Below are positions 14,797 to 21,333 of a stretch of 21,333 bases of DNA, piece after piece. Every line of letters begins with the position of its first letter. The first letter of the stretch is position 1. A program made the translations under genes and the position numbers. Below the pieces are notes generated by a model. It had not been told where the DNA came from. It worked only from the letters and a program-made list of their open reading frames with translations, and searched no databases. Source of the stretch: Pseudomonadota bacterium (GTDB lineage Bacteria; Pseudomonadota; Gammaproteobacteria; Burkholderiales; Burkholderiaceae_C); the NCBI GenBank assembly GCA_023460715.1, contig JAEWPH010000229.1, forward strand, positions 1 through 21,333, given 5' to 3'.

Positions 14797-15693
14797 CTAC
14801 CGCTGCACGCCCCAGCGCCGCACAGTGAGCCGCTCCAGCGTGTGAAAGCCCAGGCTTTCCACCAGCAGGCCAATGATGATCACCAACGCCAGCCCGGCGA
14901 ACACCCGGTCGGTGTAGAGCTCGTTGCGGTTCTGGAAGATGAACCAGCCCAGCCCGCCCTTGCCTGACGACGCGCCGAACACCAGCTCGGCCGCGATCAG
15001 CGTGCGCCAGGCGAAGGCCCAGCCGATCTTCAGCCCCGACAGGATGGATGGCAGCGCCGCCGGCACCAGGATCTGCAGCACGTAGCGGACGCCCGTCAGC
15101 CCGTAGTTGCGGCCCGCCATGCGCAGGGTTTCCGGCACGGCCTGAAAGCCTGCGTAGGTGTTGAGCGCCAGCGGCCACAGCACCGAGTGGATGAGCACGA
15201 ACACCAGGCTGCCCTGCCCCAACCCGAACCACAGCAGCGCCAGCGGTAGCAATGCGATGGCCGGCAAGGGATTGAACATGGAGGTGAGCGTGGACAGCAG
15301 GTCGCGCCCGAACTGCGTGGACACGGCCAGCGTGGTCAGCACGAACGCGCCCACGATGCCCGCGAAGTAGCCCTTGAGCAGCACGGACAGCGAGATGGCC
15401 GTCTTCTCCACCAGTTCGCCCGAAGCCAGGCCTTCGGCCAGCGCCTTGGCCGTCTGCAGGAAGGTGGGCAGCAGCAGGTCGTTGTCCTGCCAGCGCGCGA
15501 CGATCTCCCACAGCACGGCCAGCACGGCGATGATGGCCAGCCGCCGCACCCAGCCCTGCTGCCAGATGCGCGCGCCCAGCGGCAGGGGCTGTTCGGGCGC
15601 GAAGCCGGTCAACGGCGGCAGCGCATGCTCCGCCTCGGGGCGCACGGGCGGCACGCGGGCGGCGGCGGAAGAAGATGGCAGGGCGTGGCTCAT
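14797..15693 (-). CDS. ABC transporter permease (nitrate/sulfonate/taurine type)
   Basis: This inner-membrane permease of 298 residues belongs to the SsuC/TauC class. After a Pro/Ala-rich cytoplasmic N-terminus (1-48) come about six membrane helices, beginning [19 protein letters not shown]. The cytoplasmic coupling loop, which contacts the ATPase, is [19 protein letters not shown] (EAA-like). [20 protein letters not shown] and [11 protein letters not shown] are typical of sulfonate/taurine permeases. Its ATG overlaps the ATPase stop (ATGA), indicating translational coupling. It is the last gene of the ABC operon; a 133-bp gap without a recognisable gene separates it from DUF2905. The substrate is inferred only from family and from the TauD-like neighbour. 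Confidence 0.92.
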   Translation of the reverse strand: MSHALPSSSAAARVPPVRPEAEHALPPLTGFAPEQPLPLGARIWQQGWVRRLAIIAVLAVLWEIVARWQDNDLLLPTFLQTAKALAEGLASGELVEKTAISLSVLLKGYFAGIVGAFVLTTLAVSTQFGRDLLSTLTSMFNPLPAIALLPLALLWFGLGQGSLVFVLIHSVLWPLALNTYAGFQAVPETLRMAGRNYGLTGVRYVLQILVPAALPSILSGLKIGWAFAWRTLIAAELVFGASSGKGGLGWFIFQNRNELYTDRVFAGLALVIIIGLLVESLGFHTLERLTVRRWGVQR

Positions 15694-16745
15694 ACGGAAA
15701 TCCGGAAAGGCAGGTGCTGGCCGGCAGGCGTGCGGGCGACCAGCGCTGCATCCGCCGCCACGGAGCCGGGCGCTGCGTGCGCATCGGCGCCCGCGGCCGG
15801 TTCATCGAACAGCAGCCGGTGGATGCGCTGGGCCGTGGCCTGGAACGCGGTGCCGCCCAGGCTGTGCAGGCCGAACTTGTGGCTGTTGATCTCCGCCCGC
15901 AGGCGCCCGGGGTGCGGTGACAGGATGGCGATGCGGTTGCCCACCACCAGCGCCTCTTCGATGGAGTGGGTGACGAAGATCAGCGTGAAGCGGAACTCGT
16001 CCCACAGCGCCAGCAGCTCCTCCTGCATGCGCCGGCGCGTCAGGGCGTCCAGCGCGGCAAACGGCTCGTCCATCAGCAGTACGCGCGGCTGCATGGCCAG
16101 CGCGCGGGCGATGGCCACGCGCTGCTTCATGCCGCCCGAGAGCTGGTGCGGGTGCACGTCGGCGAACTTCGTGAGCCCCACCTTGTCGAGATAGAGCGCC
16201 GCGCGCTCGGCCGCCTCGGCCCGGCCCACCTGGCGGGAGGCCAGCAGCGGGAACATGACGTTCTCGCGCACCGTCTTCCACGGCGGCAGCTGGTCGAACT
16301 CTTGGAACACGACGACGCGGTCGGGCCCCGGCCGCGTGACGGCCTGGCCGCCCAGCAGGATGCGCCCTTCGGTGGGCGCGATGAAGCCGGCAATGGACTT
16401 GAGCAAGGTGGATTTGCCGCACCCCGAGGCGCCCAGCAGCACGAAGCGGTCGGCGCCATGCACGTCGAACGCCACCCGGTGCGTGGCGCGCACCACGCGC
16501 TCGTGCGTGCGGTAGTCGATGCTGACGCCGTCCACCCGCAGCAGCGGCGCGCCCAGGGCGGGCGCCGCTGCGGCAGCCTCCTGTTGGCCCGACGGCACGG
16601 TGCCGGCATGGCCCTCGCGGGGCGCGCCGGTCCACAGCGCCGGGCCGCCCACCTCGTCCTCTACCTGCTCCAGCAGGGCGCGGTGCCAGGGGCTGGAGCG
16701 CAGCGCCGGCACCTCGGACACCGCGCGTGCGTCAGCTGCCGCCAT
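15690..16745 (-). CDS. ABC transporter ATP-binding protein (SsuB/TauB type)
   Basis: This 351-residue ATPase powers the importer. All nucleotide-binding motifs are present: Walker [10 protein letters not shown] (105-113), Q-loop Gln148, signature LSGGMKQR (202-209), Walker B VLLMDEP (222-228), D-loop and switch His260 (FVTHSIEEA). SsuB/TauB proteins are typically about 255-270 residues; this one has about 65 extra at the N-terminus ([19 protein letters not shown] and an Ala-rich linker) and about 35 at the C-terminus. The start at 16745 overlaps the upstream binding-protein gene by 14 bp; ATG 16763 is an alternative. The ATPase is coupled to the permease by an ATGA overlap. The N-terminal extension shows coding-like composition but no domain I recognise. 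Confidence 0.92.
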   Translation of the reverse strand: MAAADARAVSEVPALRSSPWHRALLEQVEDEVGGPALWTGAPREGHAGTVPSGQQEAAAAAPALGAPLLRVDGVSIDYRTHERVVRATHRVAFDVHGADRFVLLGASGCGKSTLLKSIAGFIAPTEGRILLGGQAVTRPGPDRVVVFQEFDQLPPWKTVRENVMFPLLASRQVGRAEAAERAALYLDKVGLTKFADVHPHQLSGGMKQRVAIARALAMQPRVLLMDEPFAALDALTRRRMQEELLALWDEFRFTLIFVTHSIEEALVVGNRIAILSPHPGRLRAEINSHKFGLHSLGGTAFQATAQRIHRLLFDEPAAGADAHAAPGSVAADAALVARTPAGQHLPFRISV

Positions 16746-17769
16746 CGCCGTGCGCCTCGGCAAAGAAGTAGTCCTTCCACGACGCGGCCTGGTTCTTGAG
16801 CACGCCGATCTTGTGCAGCTCCTGCGCGTAGACGAAGGTGCGGTGCGGCACGATGGTGAAGTCGTTCTCGGGATCCTCGACGATCTTGCGCACGAACTCG
16901 GGCGACAGCTTGGACTTCTGCACGCGGATGAACGTGTCTGCCGCCTGCGCCTTGTTCGCGCGGATCCACTGCGCGGCCTCGGCCAGCGCGGCGTAGAACG
17001 CCTGGTAGGTCTTGGGGTTCTCGTCGTGGAACTTCTGCGTGGTGTAGAGCACGTTGAAGGTCGCCGGGCCGCCCAGGATGTCGTACGAGCTGAGGATCTT
17101 GTGCACCGCCTTGTTCGCGTCCAGCGCCTGGTAGTAGAACGGCGCGCTCGAGAAGTGTGTATTGATCTCCGAGCCCCCGGCGATCAGCGCGGCCGTCGCA
17201 TCGGGGTGCGGCAGGCTGACCGAGATGGCGTCGAAGCGCTTGAAGTCGCCCTGCCCGAAGACCTTGGCGGTCTCGATCTGCAGCGTGCGCGACTGGAAGC
17301 CCACGCCCGCGGCCGGCACGGCGATGCGGTCCTTGGGGCCCAGGTCCTTGAGCGTCTTCACCTGCGGGTTGTTGGTGATGAGGTAGTTGGGCAGCGAGCC
17401 CAGCGCCGCCACCGCCTTCACGTTCTGCTTGCCCTGCGTGCGGTCCCACAGCGTGAGCAGCGGCGGCACGCCGGCCGAGACCACGTCGAGCGAGCCAGCG
17501 AGCAGCGCCTCGTTCATGGCGGTGGCGCCGGAGATGCTGGCCCAGTCCACGTCGATGGCCAGGCCCTGGGCCTTGCCGTGCTTCTCGATGAGCTGCTGGT
17601 CGCGCACCACATCGAGGATCAGGTAGGCGATGCCGAACTGCTGGGCGATGCGGATGCGGCCCTCGGCGTGGGCCGCGGCGGGGCCCAGCAGGGCGATGCC
17701 CGCCAGGGCGCCAGAGAGAACGCCAGCCAGGGCACGGCGGCGCAGCGATGTCGTGGAAATAGGGGTCAT
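16732..17769 (-). CDS. ABC transporter substrate-binding protein 2 (NitT/TauT/SsuA type)
   Basis: This 345-residue periplasmic binding protein has a basic n-region and signal peptide (about 1-35, ending AAAHA). The two-lobed fold of the NMT1/SsuA family follows: [28 protein letters not shown], a central hinge near [18 protein letters not shown], and [20 protein letters not shown]. It is clearly paralogous to the product of the preceding gene, sharing blocks along the whole length down to KDYFF and the AH...GS C-terminus. It starts 33 bp after that gene. There is no lipobox cysteine, so it is soluble in the periplasm. The ligand is unknown; sulfonates, taurine, sulfate esters or other small acids are possible. 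Confidence 0.9.
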   Translation of the reverse strand: MTPISTTSLRRRALAGVLSGALAGIALLGPAAAHAEGRIRIAQQFGIAYLILDVVRDQQLIEKHGKAQGLAIDVDWASISGATAMNEALLAGSLDVVSAGVPPLLTLWDRTQGKQNVKAVAALGSLPNYLITNNPQVKTLKDLGPKDRIAVPAAGVGFQSRTLQIETAKVFGQGDFKRFDAISVSLPHPDATAALIAGGSEINTHFSSAPFYYQALDANKAVHKILSSYDILGGPATFNVLYTTQKFHDENPKTYQAFYAALAEAAQWIRANKAQAADTFIRVQKSKLSPEFVRKIVEDPENDFTIVPHRTFVYAQELHKIGVLKNQAASWKDYFFAEAHGDGGS

Positions 17770-17802
17770 AGGGGTCTCGTGCGTGCGGTGGAGTCGGTGC
17801 GG

Positions 17803-18861
17803 TCAGCTGCCATTGGCGGTGTGCGCGTCGTCGAAGAAGTAGTCCTTCACGGCCTTGGGCTCGTTCTTGATCGCGCCCACGCGGTGCAGGAACTGGCCCA
17901 GCCCCAGCGTGTTCTCGGGCTTCGTCTTGAACTGCACCTCGGGGTTCTGGATGATCTTGAGCAGCAGCGCGCGGTCGGTCTTGGCGCCGGTCACCTTCAG
18001 GTAGATGTCGGCCGCCTTCTCAGGGTTGGCGGCGATGAACTTCGCCGATTCGTCCAGCGCATCGACGAAGGCCTTGTAGGTCTTGGGGCTCTCGTTGCGG
18101 AATTTCTCGGTGGCGTAGAGTACCGTGGCCGAGGCCGGGCCGCCCAGCACGTCGTAGGAATTGAGCACGATGCGCGCGTTGGGGTTGCCGGCCAGTTCCT
18201 GCTCCTGGAACGGCGGGTTGCCGAAGTGGCCCGTGATCTCGGTGCCGCCCTTGATGATGGCCGCTGCCGCATCGGGGTGCGGCACGGCCACCTGGATCTT
18301 GTCCAGGCGGTTGAACTCCTTGTCGCCCCACAGCTTGGCCGACGCGAACTGCAGCACGCGCGACTGCACCGACACGCCCACGGCGGGCAGCGCGATGCGG
18401 TCCTTGTCGGTGAAATCGGCAATCGTCTTCACGCTCGGGTTGTTGCTGACCAGGTAGTACGGGAAGTTGCCGAGCGAGGCCACGCCCTTCACGTTCTGGC
18501 GGCCCTTGGTGCGGTCCCACAGCGTGAACAGCGGGCCGACGCCGGCCCCCGCGATGTCGATGCTGCCGGACAGCAGCGCGTCGTTCACGGCCGATCCGCC
18601 CGAGAGCTTGAGGAACTCGACCTGGATGTCCACGCCCGCCGCCTTTCCGTGCTTCTCGATCAGCTTCTGGTCCTGCGCCACGTTGAGCAGCAGGTAGACG
18701 ATGCCGAACTGCTCCGCGATGCGCAGCCGGCCTTCGGCGGCCTGGGCGATGCTTGGCGCCGCCAGCCCCGCGGCCAGCAGGCCGGCGGCGGTGACAAGGG
18801 TGGCGGCCTTGCGCACGAAGCGGCGGCGCAGGGTGAAGGCGGCAGTGGCGGAACGTGGCAT
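17803..18861 (-). CDS. ABC transporter substrate-binding protein 1 (NitT/TauT/SsuA type)
   Basis: This 352-residue periplasmic binding protein has a twin-Arg-rich n-region (LRRRFVRKAA) and signal peptide (about 1-42, ending AQAA). NMT1/SsuA-type blocks follow: [46 protein letters not shown] and HPDAAAAIIKGGTEITGHF. I chose ATG 18861 because GGGAG precedes it at good spacing and the signal peptide starts there; the upstream open frame (to 18954) reads through the intergenic repeat. It is the first gene of the ABC unit and paralogous to the next gene. The RRRF motif is not a convincing Tat signal. The ligand is unknown. Confidence 0.9.
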   Translation of the reverse strand: MPRSATAAFTLRRRFVRKAATLVTAAGLLAAGLAAPSIAQAAEGRLRIAEQFGIVYLLLNVAQDQKLIEKHGKAAGVDIQVEFLKLSGGSAVNDALLSGSIDIAGAGVGPLFTLWDRTKGRQNVKGVASLGNFPYYLVSNNPSVKTIADFTDKDRIALPAVGVSVQSRVLQFASAKLWGDKEFNRLDKIQVAVPHPDAAAAIIKGGTEITGHFGNPPFQEQELAGNPNARIVLNSYDVLGGPASATVLYATEKFRNESPKTYKAFVDALDESAKFIAANPEKAADIYLKVTGAKTDRALLLKIIQNPEVQFKTKPENTLGLGQFLHRVGAIKNEPKAVKDYFFDDAHTANGS

Positions 18862-18890
18862 GGTGAAGACTCCCTCGACAGACTTAGAGT

Positions 18891-18940
18891 GAAAATTGCC
18901 TCTAGCGCTTATCCATAAAGCGCCAGTAGCTATGAAATCA
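18891..18940 (-). repeat. Dispersed inverted repeat, copy C
   Basis: Arms GCGCTT (18905-18910) and AAGCGC (18918-18923) flank a 7-nt loop. The flanks TGCCTCTA (left) and AGTAGCTATGAAA (right) match the edges of copies A and B. It lies 30 bp upstream of binding protein 1, inside the likely leader or promoter region of the ABC operon. Confidence 0.65.
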
Positions 18941-18956
18941 GAAGCACCACACACGC

Positions 18957-18978
18957 CTTCGAACGCCTTCGTTCGAAG
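18957..18978. other. Perfect 9-bp hairpin downstream of the dioxygenase gene
   Basis: CTTCGAACG (18957-18965) is the exact reverse complement of CGTTCGAAG (18970-18978), with a CCTT loop. It lies between the TauD-like gene and binding protein 1 in a 252-bp gap without a credible gene. The rest of that gap (18979-19113) is GC-rich and repeat-like. There is no U-tract on the minus strand after the stem, so it is at best a weak terminator. Confidence 0.5.
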
Positions 18979-19113
18979 AGCCGCAAAGCAGGCCCCATCT
19001 GCAGATGCAGCGGAGCGGGCTCCGTCCGGCCGCTGGCTTCGAGCAGTCTTGGCCAGCGCGCAAGGCGTTCGGGCGGTGCAGACTTGCGCAGGCGGCCCTG
19101 GAGCCGCAGCGCC

Positions 19114-20049
19114 TCAGGGGGGCGTTCCCTCGACCGTCGTGCGGTAGAGCTTGCGGCGCTCGGTGTCCGGCGTGCCCGCGGCCAGGTGCTGCACCGAGCG
19201 GTTGTCCCAGAACACCAAGTCGTGCGGCTGCCACTGGTGGCGGTAGACGAACTCCGGCCGCACGCTGGCGGCGAACAGCTGGGCCAGCAGATCGCGGCTT
19301 TCGTCCTCGGGCAGGCCGATGACGCGGGTGGTGAAGTGCTCGTTGACGAACAGCGCCTTGCGGCCCGTCTCCGGGTGCGTGCGCACCACGGGGTGCACGG
19401 CGGGCGCCACCTCGGCGATCTGCGCAGCGGTGAGCTGAGGGCGCCACGGGCTCTTGGCACGCAGCTCTTCGTACTTGGCCAGGTAGCTGTGCTCGGCCTG
19501 CAGCGGGGCGATGGCCTGCTTCAGTGACTCGGGCAGCGCGTCGTAGGCGGCGTGCTGGTCGGCGAACAGCGTGTCGCCGCCCTCGCCCGGCAGCTCCTGC
19601 GCGTGCAGCAGCGAGCCCAGGCTGGGCCGTTCCTTGTACGACAGGTCGGAATGCCAGAAATGGCCCGCATCGCCCAGCCCGATGGGCTGGCCGGTGGCCT
19701 CGTCCTTGATGTTGGAGACGATGAGGACCTCGGGGTGGCCGGCCAGCTGGAAGTTCTTCAGCACATGGATCTGCAGCGGCCCGAAGCGGCGGCTGAAGTC
19801 CACGTGCTGGCGCGGGGTGATGCGCTGGTCCCGGAACACCAGCACGTGGTGGTCCAGATGCGCCTGGTGCAGGCGCCGGAAGTCGGCATTGCCCAGCGGG
19901 CGGTTCAGGTCGAGCCCGACGACCTCGGCGCCCAGCGGGCCTGCGGCGCCGGGCAGCAAGCGGATCTCGAAGTCCTGCGGCGGCGCATCGTCCAGCGGAT
20001 GCAAGGGCTGCAGGGGATGGGCGTCGGCATGGGACAGGACTGCGGACAT
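19114..20049 (-). CDS. TauD/TfdA-family 2-oxoglutarate/Fe(II) dioxygenase
   Basis: This 311-residue non-heme iron enzyme couples oxidative decarboxylation of 2-oxoglutarate to hydroxylation of its substrate; in the TauD, AtsK and SsuD-replacing branches this releases sulfite or sulfate. The facial triad is visible: His133 and Asp135 in HFWHSDLSY and distal His288 in WDNRSVQH. Arg303 in RRKLYRTTV binds 2-oxoglutarate. FRDQRITPRQHVDFSRRFG is typical of TauD. I prefer ATG 20049 (AGGTG about 9 nt upstream) over 20097. The stop codon lies inside a CCCCCTGAG element. Its position upstream of a sulfonate-type ABC importer suggests sulfur scavenging; taurine itself or another sulfonate or sulfate ester cannot be decided, and 2,4-D-like substrates are also possible. 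Confidence 0.9.
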   Translation of the reverse strand: MSAVLSHADAHPLQPLHPLDDAPPQDFEIRLLPGAAGPLGAEVVGLDLNRPLGNADFRRLHQAHLDHHVLVFRDQRITPRQHVDFSRRFGPLQIHVLKNFQLAGHPEVLIVSNIKDEATGQPIGLGDAGHFWHSDLSYKERPSLGSLLHAQELPGEGGDTLFADQHAAYDALPESLKQAIAPLQAEHSYLAKYEELRAKSPWRPQLTAAQIAEVAPAVHPVVRTHPETGRKALFVNEHFTTRVIGLPEDESRDLLAQLFAASVRPEFVYRHQWQPHDLVFWDNRSVQHLAAGTPDTERRKLYRTTVEGTPP

Positions 20050-20137
20050 GGAACAACACCTCGTTCGTTCGGGCCTGGCAGGCCCCTGAAGCGCCACTCT
20101 ATGCAGCGCGCCTCATGCACGGAACGAATGATTTTTC

Positions 20138-20151
20138 AGTAGTTAACTACT
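20138..20151. promoter_or_regulatory. Perfect 14-bp palindrome, candidate operator
   Basis: AGTAGTTAACTACT is a perfect 14-bp palindrome in an AT-rich island within the 210-bp gap between the divergent TauD-like gene and eutB. Size, symmetry and location fit a dimeric regulator (for example MarR or GntR type) controlling either gene. No regulator gene lies within the window. Confidence 0.45.
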
Positions 20152-20259
20152 TAAACAGCTATGAAGGCGGTGCACACGCCAGAACGGGCAGGCAGCCTTC
20201 ATCGGGAGCGCGCCGTCGCGCTTACGATGGCCTGGCAGCACTCCACCCGAAGGCCCCGC

Positions 20260-21333
20260 ATGCCCTCTTCTGCATACCACCACACGCTCGGCGGCCACCG
20301 CTGGCAGTTCGCAGACCTGCGCGACGTTCTGGCCAAGGCCAGTCCGGCACGGTCGGGCGACGCGCTGGCGGGCCTTGCCGCACAGTCTTCCGTCGAGCGC
20401 ATGGCCGCGCGCCTGTGCCTGGCCGATGTGCCGCTGCGCCGGTTTCTCAGCGACGCCGTCGTGCCCTACGAGAGCGACGAGGTCACACGCCTCATCATCG
20501 ACACGCACGATGCGGCGGCCTTCGCCCCCATTGCCCACCTGACCGTGGGAGGCTTTCGCGACTGGCTGCTGTCGCATGCCACCGACAGCGCCACGCTGGC
20601 CGCCACCGCGACCGGCATCACGCCGGAAATGGCGGCGGCCGTGAGCAAGCTCATGCGCAACCAGGACCTGATCGCCGTGGCGCGCAAATGCCGCGTGGTC
20701 ACGCGCTTTCGCAACACCCTGGGCTTGCCGGGCCACCTGGCCGTGCGGCTGCAGCCCAACCACCCGACGGACGACCTGCGCGGCATCGCCGCGTCGATGA
20801 TCGACGGGCTGCTGTACGGCGCGGGCGATGCAGTGATCGGCGTGAACCCGGCCACCGACAGCATCGCCGCGCTGACCGGTCTGGTGCATGCGCTGGCCGA
20901 TGTGATCGAACGGCTGGAGATTCCCACCCAGGCGTGCGTGCTCACCCATGTGACGAACACCGTGCAGATGATCGAACAGGGCGCGCCCGTGGACCTGGTG
21001 TTCCAGTCCATCGCCGGCACGGAGGCCGCCAACAGCAGCTTCGGCGTCAGCCTGGCGCTGCTGCGCGAAGCGCGCGAGGCCGCGCTCTCGCTACGCCGCG
21101 GTGCGGATTTCAGCGATGGCGTGGGCGACCATGTGATGTATTTCGAAACCGGCCAGGGCAGCGCCCTGTCGGCCAACGCCCACCACGGGGTGGACCAGCA
21201 GACCTGCGAGGCGCGGGCCTATGCCGTGGCGCGCGCCTTCGATCCGCTGCTGGTCAACAGTGTAGTCGGCTTCATCGGGCCGGAGTATCTTTATGACGGC
21301 AAGGAGATCATCCGCGCCGGCCTGGAGGACCAA
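20260..21333 (+). CDS. eutB: Ethanolamine ammonia-lyase large subunit, 5' part
   Basis: EutB with EutC forms the adenosylcobalamin-dependent enzyme that converts ethanolamine to acetaldehyde and ammonia. The first 358 residues are in the window and the frame is still open at the edge; the full protein is usually about 450-470. Signature blocks are VRLQPNHPTDDL (Arg163 and Gln165), GVNPATDS (Asn196), THVTNTVQMIEQGAPVDLVF, YFETGQGSALSANAHHGVDQ (295-314) and VVGFIGPEYLYDG. Arg163, Gln165 and Asn196 match the substrate-binding Arg160, Gln162 and Asn193 of E. coli; Glu296 in FETGQG probably matches its Glu287. The ATG has GAAGG about 6 nt upstream. eutC should follow beyond the edge. No microcompartment genes are visible, as in many Proteobacteria with a short eut set. 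Confidence 0.95.
   Translation, partial: MPSSAYHHTLGGHRWQFADLRDVLAKASPARSGDALAGLAAQSSVERMAARLCLADVPLRRFLSDAVVPYESDEVTRLIIDTHDAAAFAPIAHLTVGGFRDWLLSHATDSATLAATATGITPEMAAAVSKLMRNQDLIAVARKCRVVTRFRNTLGLPGHLAVRLQPNHPTDDLRGIAASMIDGLLYGAGDAVIGVNPATDSIAALTGLVHALADVIERLEIPTQACVLTHVTNTVQMIEQGAPVDLVFQSIAGTEAANSSFGVSLALLREAREAALSLRRGADFSDGVGDHVMYFETGQGSALSANAHHGVDQQTCEARAYAVARAFDPLLVNSVVGFIGPEYLYDGKEIIRAGLEDQ

Noticed and set aside
13473..14828. Plus-strand open frame of 451 residues
   Set aside because: It is antisense to the ROK kinase and DUF2905 genes; the product is rich in His, Gln and Arg with no recognisable motif.
16519..18918. Plus-strand open frame of 799 residues across the ABC genes
   Set aside because: It runs antisense to two binding-protein genes with intact signal peptides and family motifs. 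Its internal similarity merely mirrors the two paralogs.
20115..21296. Plus-strand open frame of 393 residues at the right end
   Set aside because: It overlaps eutB in another frame. eutB itself stays open to the edge and carries the conserved EutB blocks, so the 393-residue frame is the shadow.
1..21333. CRISPR arrays, tRNA or rRNA genes, insertion sequences, prophage genes
   Set aside because: No regularly spaced repeats, no cloverleaf-like sequence with a TTC-type T-arm and no transposase, integrase or phage motif was seen on reading the intergenic regions. A tRNAscan-SE or ISfinder run would be decisive.

Overview
The window is GC-rich, gene-dense DNA that looks like a Burkholderiales chromosome, most likely Comamonadaceae (Acidovorax-like). 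That placement is an inference from codon use, gene content and the style of the intergenic repeats; no rRNA or other phylogenetic marker is present. I find 19 protein-coding genes, two of them cut by the window edges. I find no rRNA, tRNA, CRISPR array, insertion sequence or phage gene.

Layout. (1) 1-613: end of a ribokinase gene, translationally coupled to rbsD (D-ribose pyranase). (2) 857-1801: a metallo-beta-lactamase-fold hydrolase, convergent with a small secreted DUF4124 protein. (3) 2568-5137: an Slt-type lytic transglycosylase divergent from 5-formyltetrahydrofolate cyclo-ligase, with only 14 bp between the two start codons. (4) 5138-5473: a hairpin-rich, gene-free stretch, then a glutathione S-transferase. 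(5) 6161-7225: a patch of clearly lower GC with one orphan membrane-anchored protein, next to a GC-rich coiled-coil hypothetical. (6) 7338-9063: cca (tRNA nucleotidyltransferase with HD domain) convergent with trxC (thioredoxin 2). (7) 9196-13188: a trehalose operon, otsB - GH15 glycosidase - otsA. (8) 13470-14663: a ROK sugar kinase and a DUF2905 membrane protein. (9) 14797-20049, minus strand: a nitrate/sulfonate/taurine-type ABC importer with two paralogous binding proteins, an ATPase and a permease, with a TauD/TfdA dioxygenase upstream. (10) 20260 to the end: the first 358 residues of eutB (ethanolamine ammonia-lyase large subunit), running off the window.

How the genes work together. 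The otsB/GH15/otsA genes form a trehalose unit in which the synthase makes trehalose-6-phosphate, the phosphatase releases trehalose and the GH15 enzyme may hydrolyse trehalose or a related glucoside. The ABC genes plus the TauD-like dioxygenase look like a sulfur-scavenging module: import a sulfonate or sulfate ester, then release sulfite or sulfate oxidatively. The substrate cannot be read from sequence. The rest are housekeeping or stand-alone genes.

No unmistakably new system was found. The points most worth a second look are the low-GC orphan gene (6300-6728), a dispersed inverted-repeat family with at least three copies (one carrying a 41-bp insertion), a CCCCCTGAG element at two gene 3' ends (one supplying the tauD-like stop codon), the duplicated binding proteins, a perfect 14-bp palindrome between the dioxygenase and eutB, and interleaved direct repeats between trxC and otsB.
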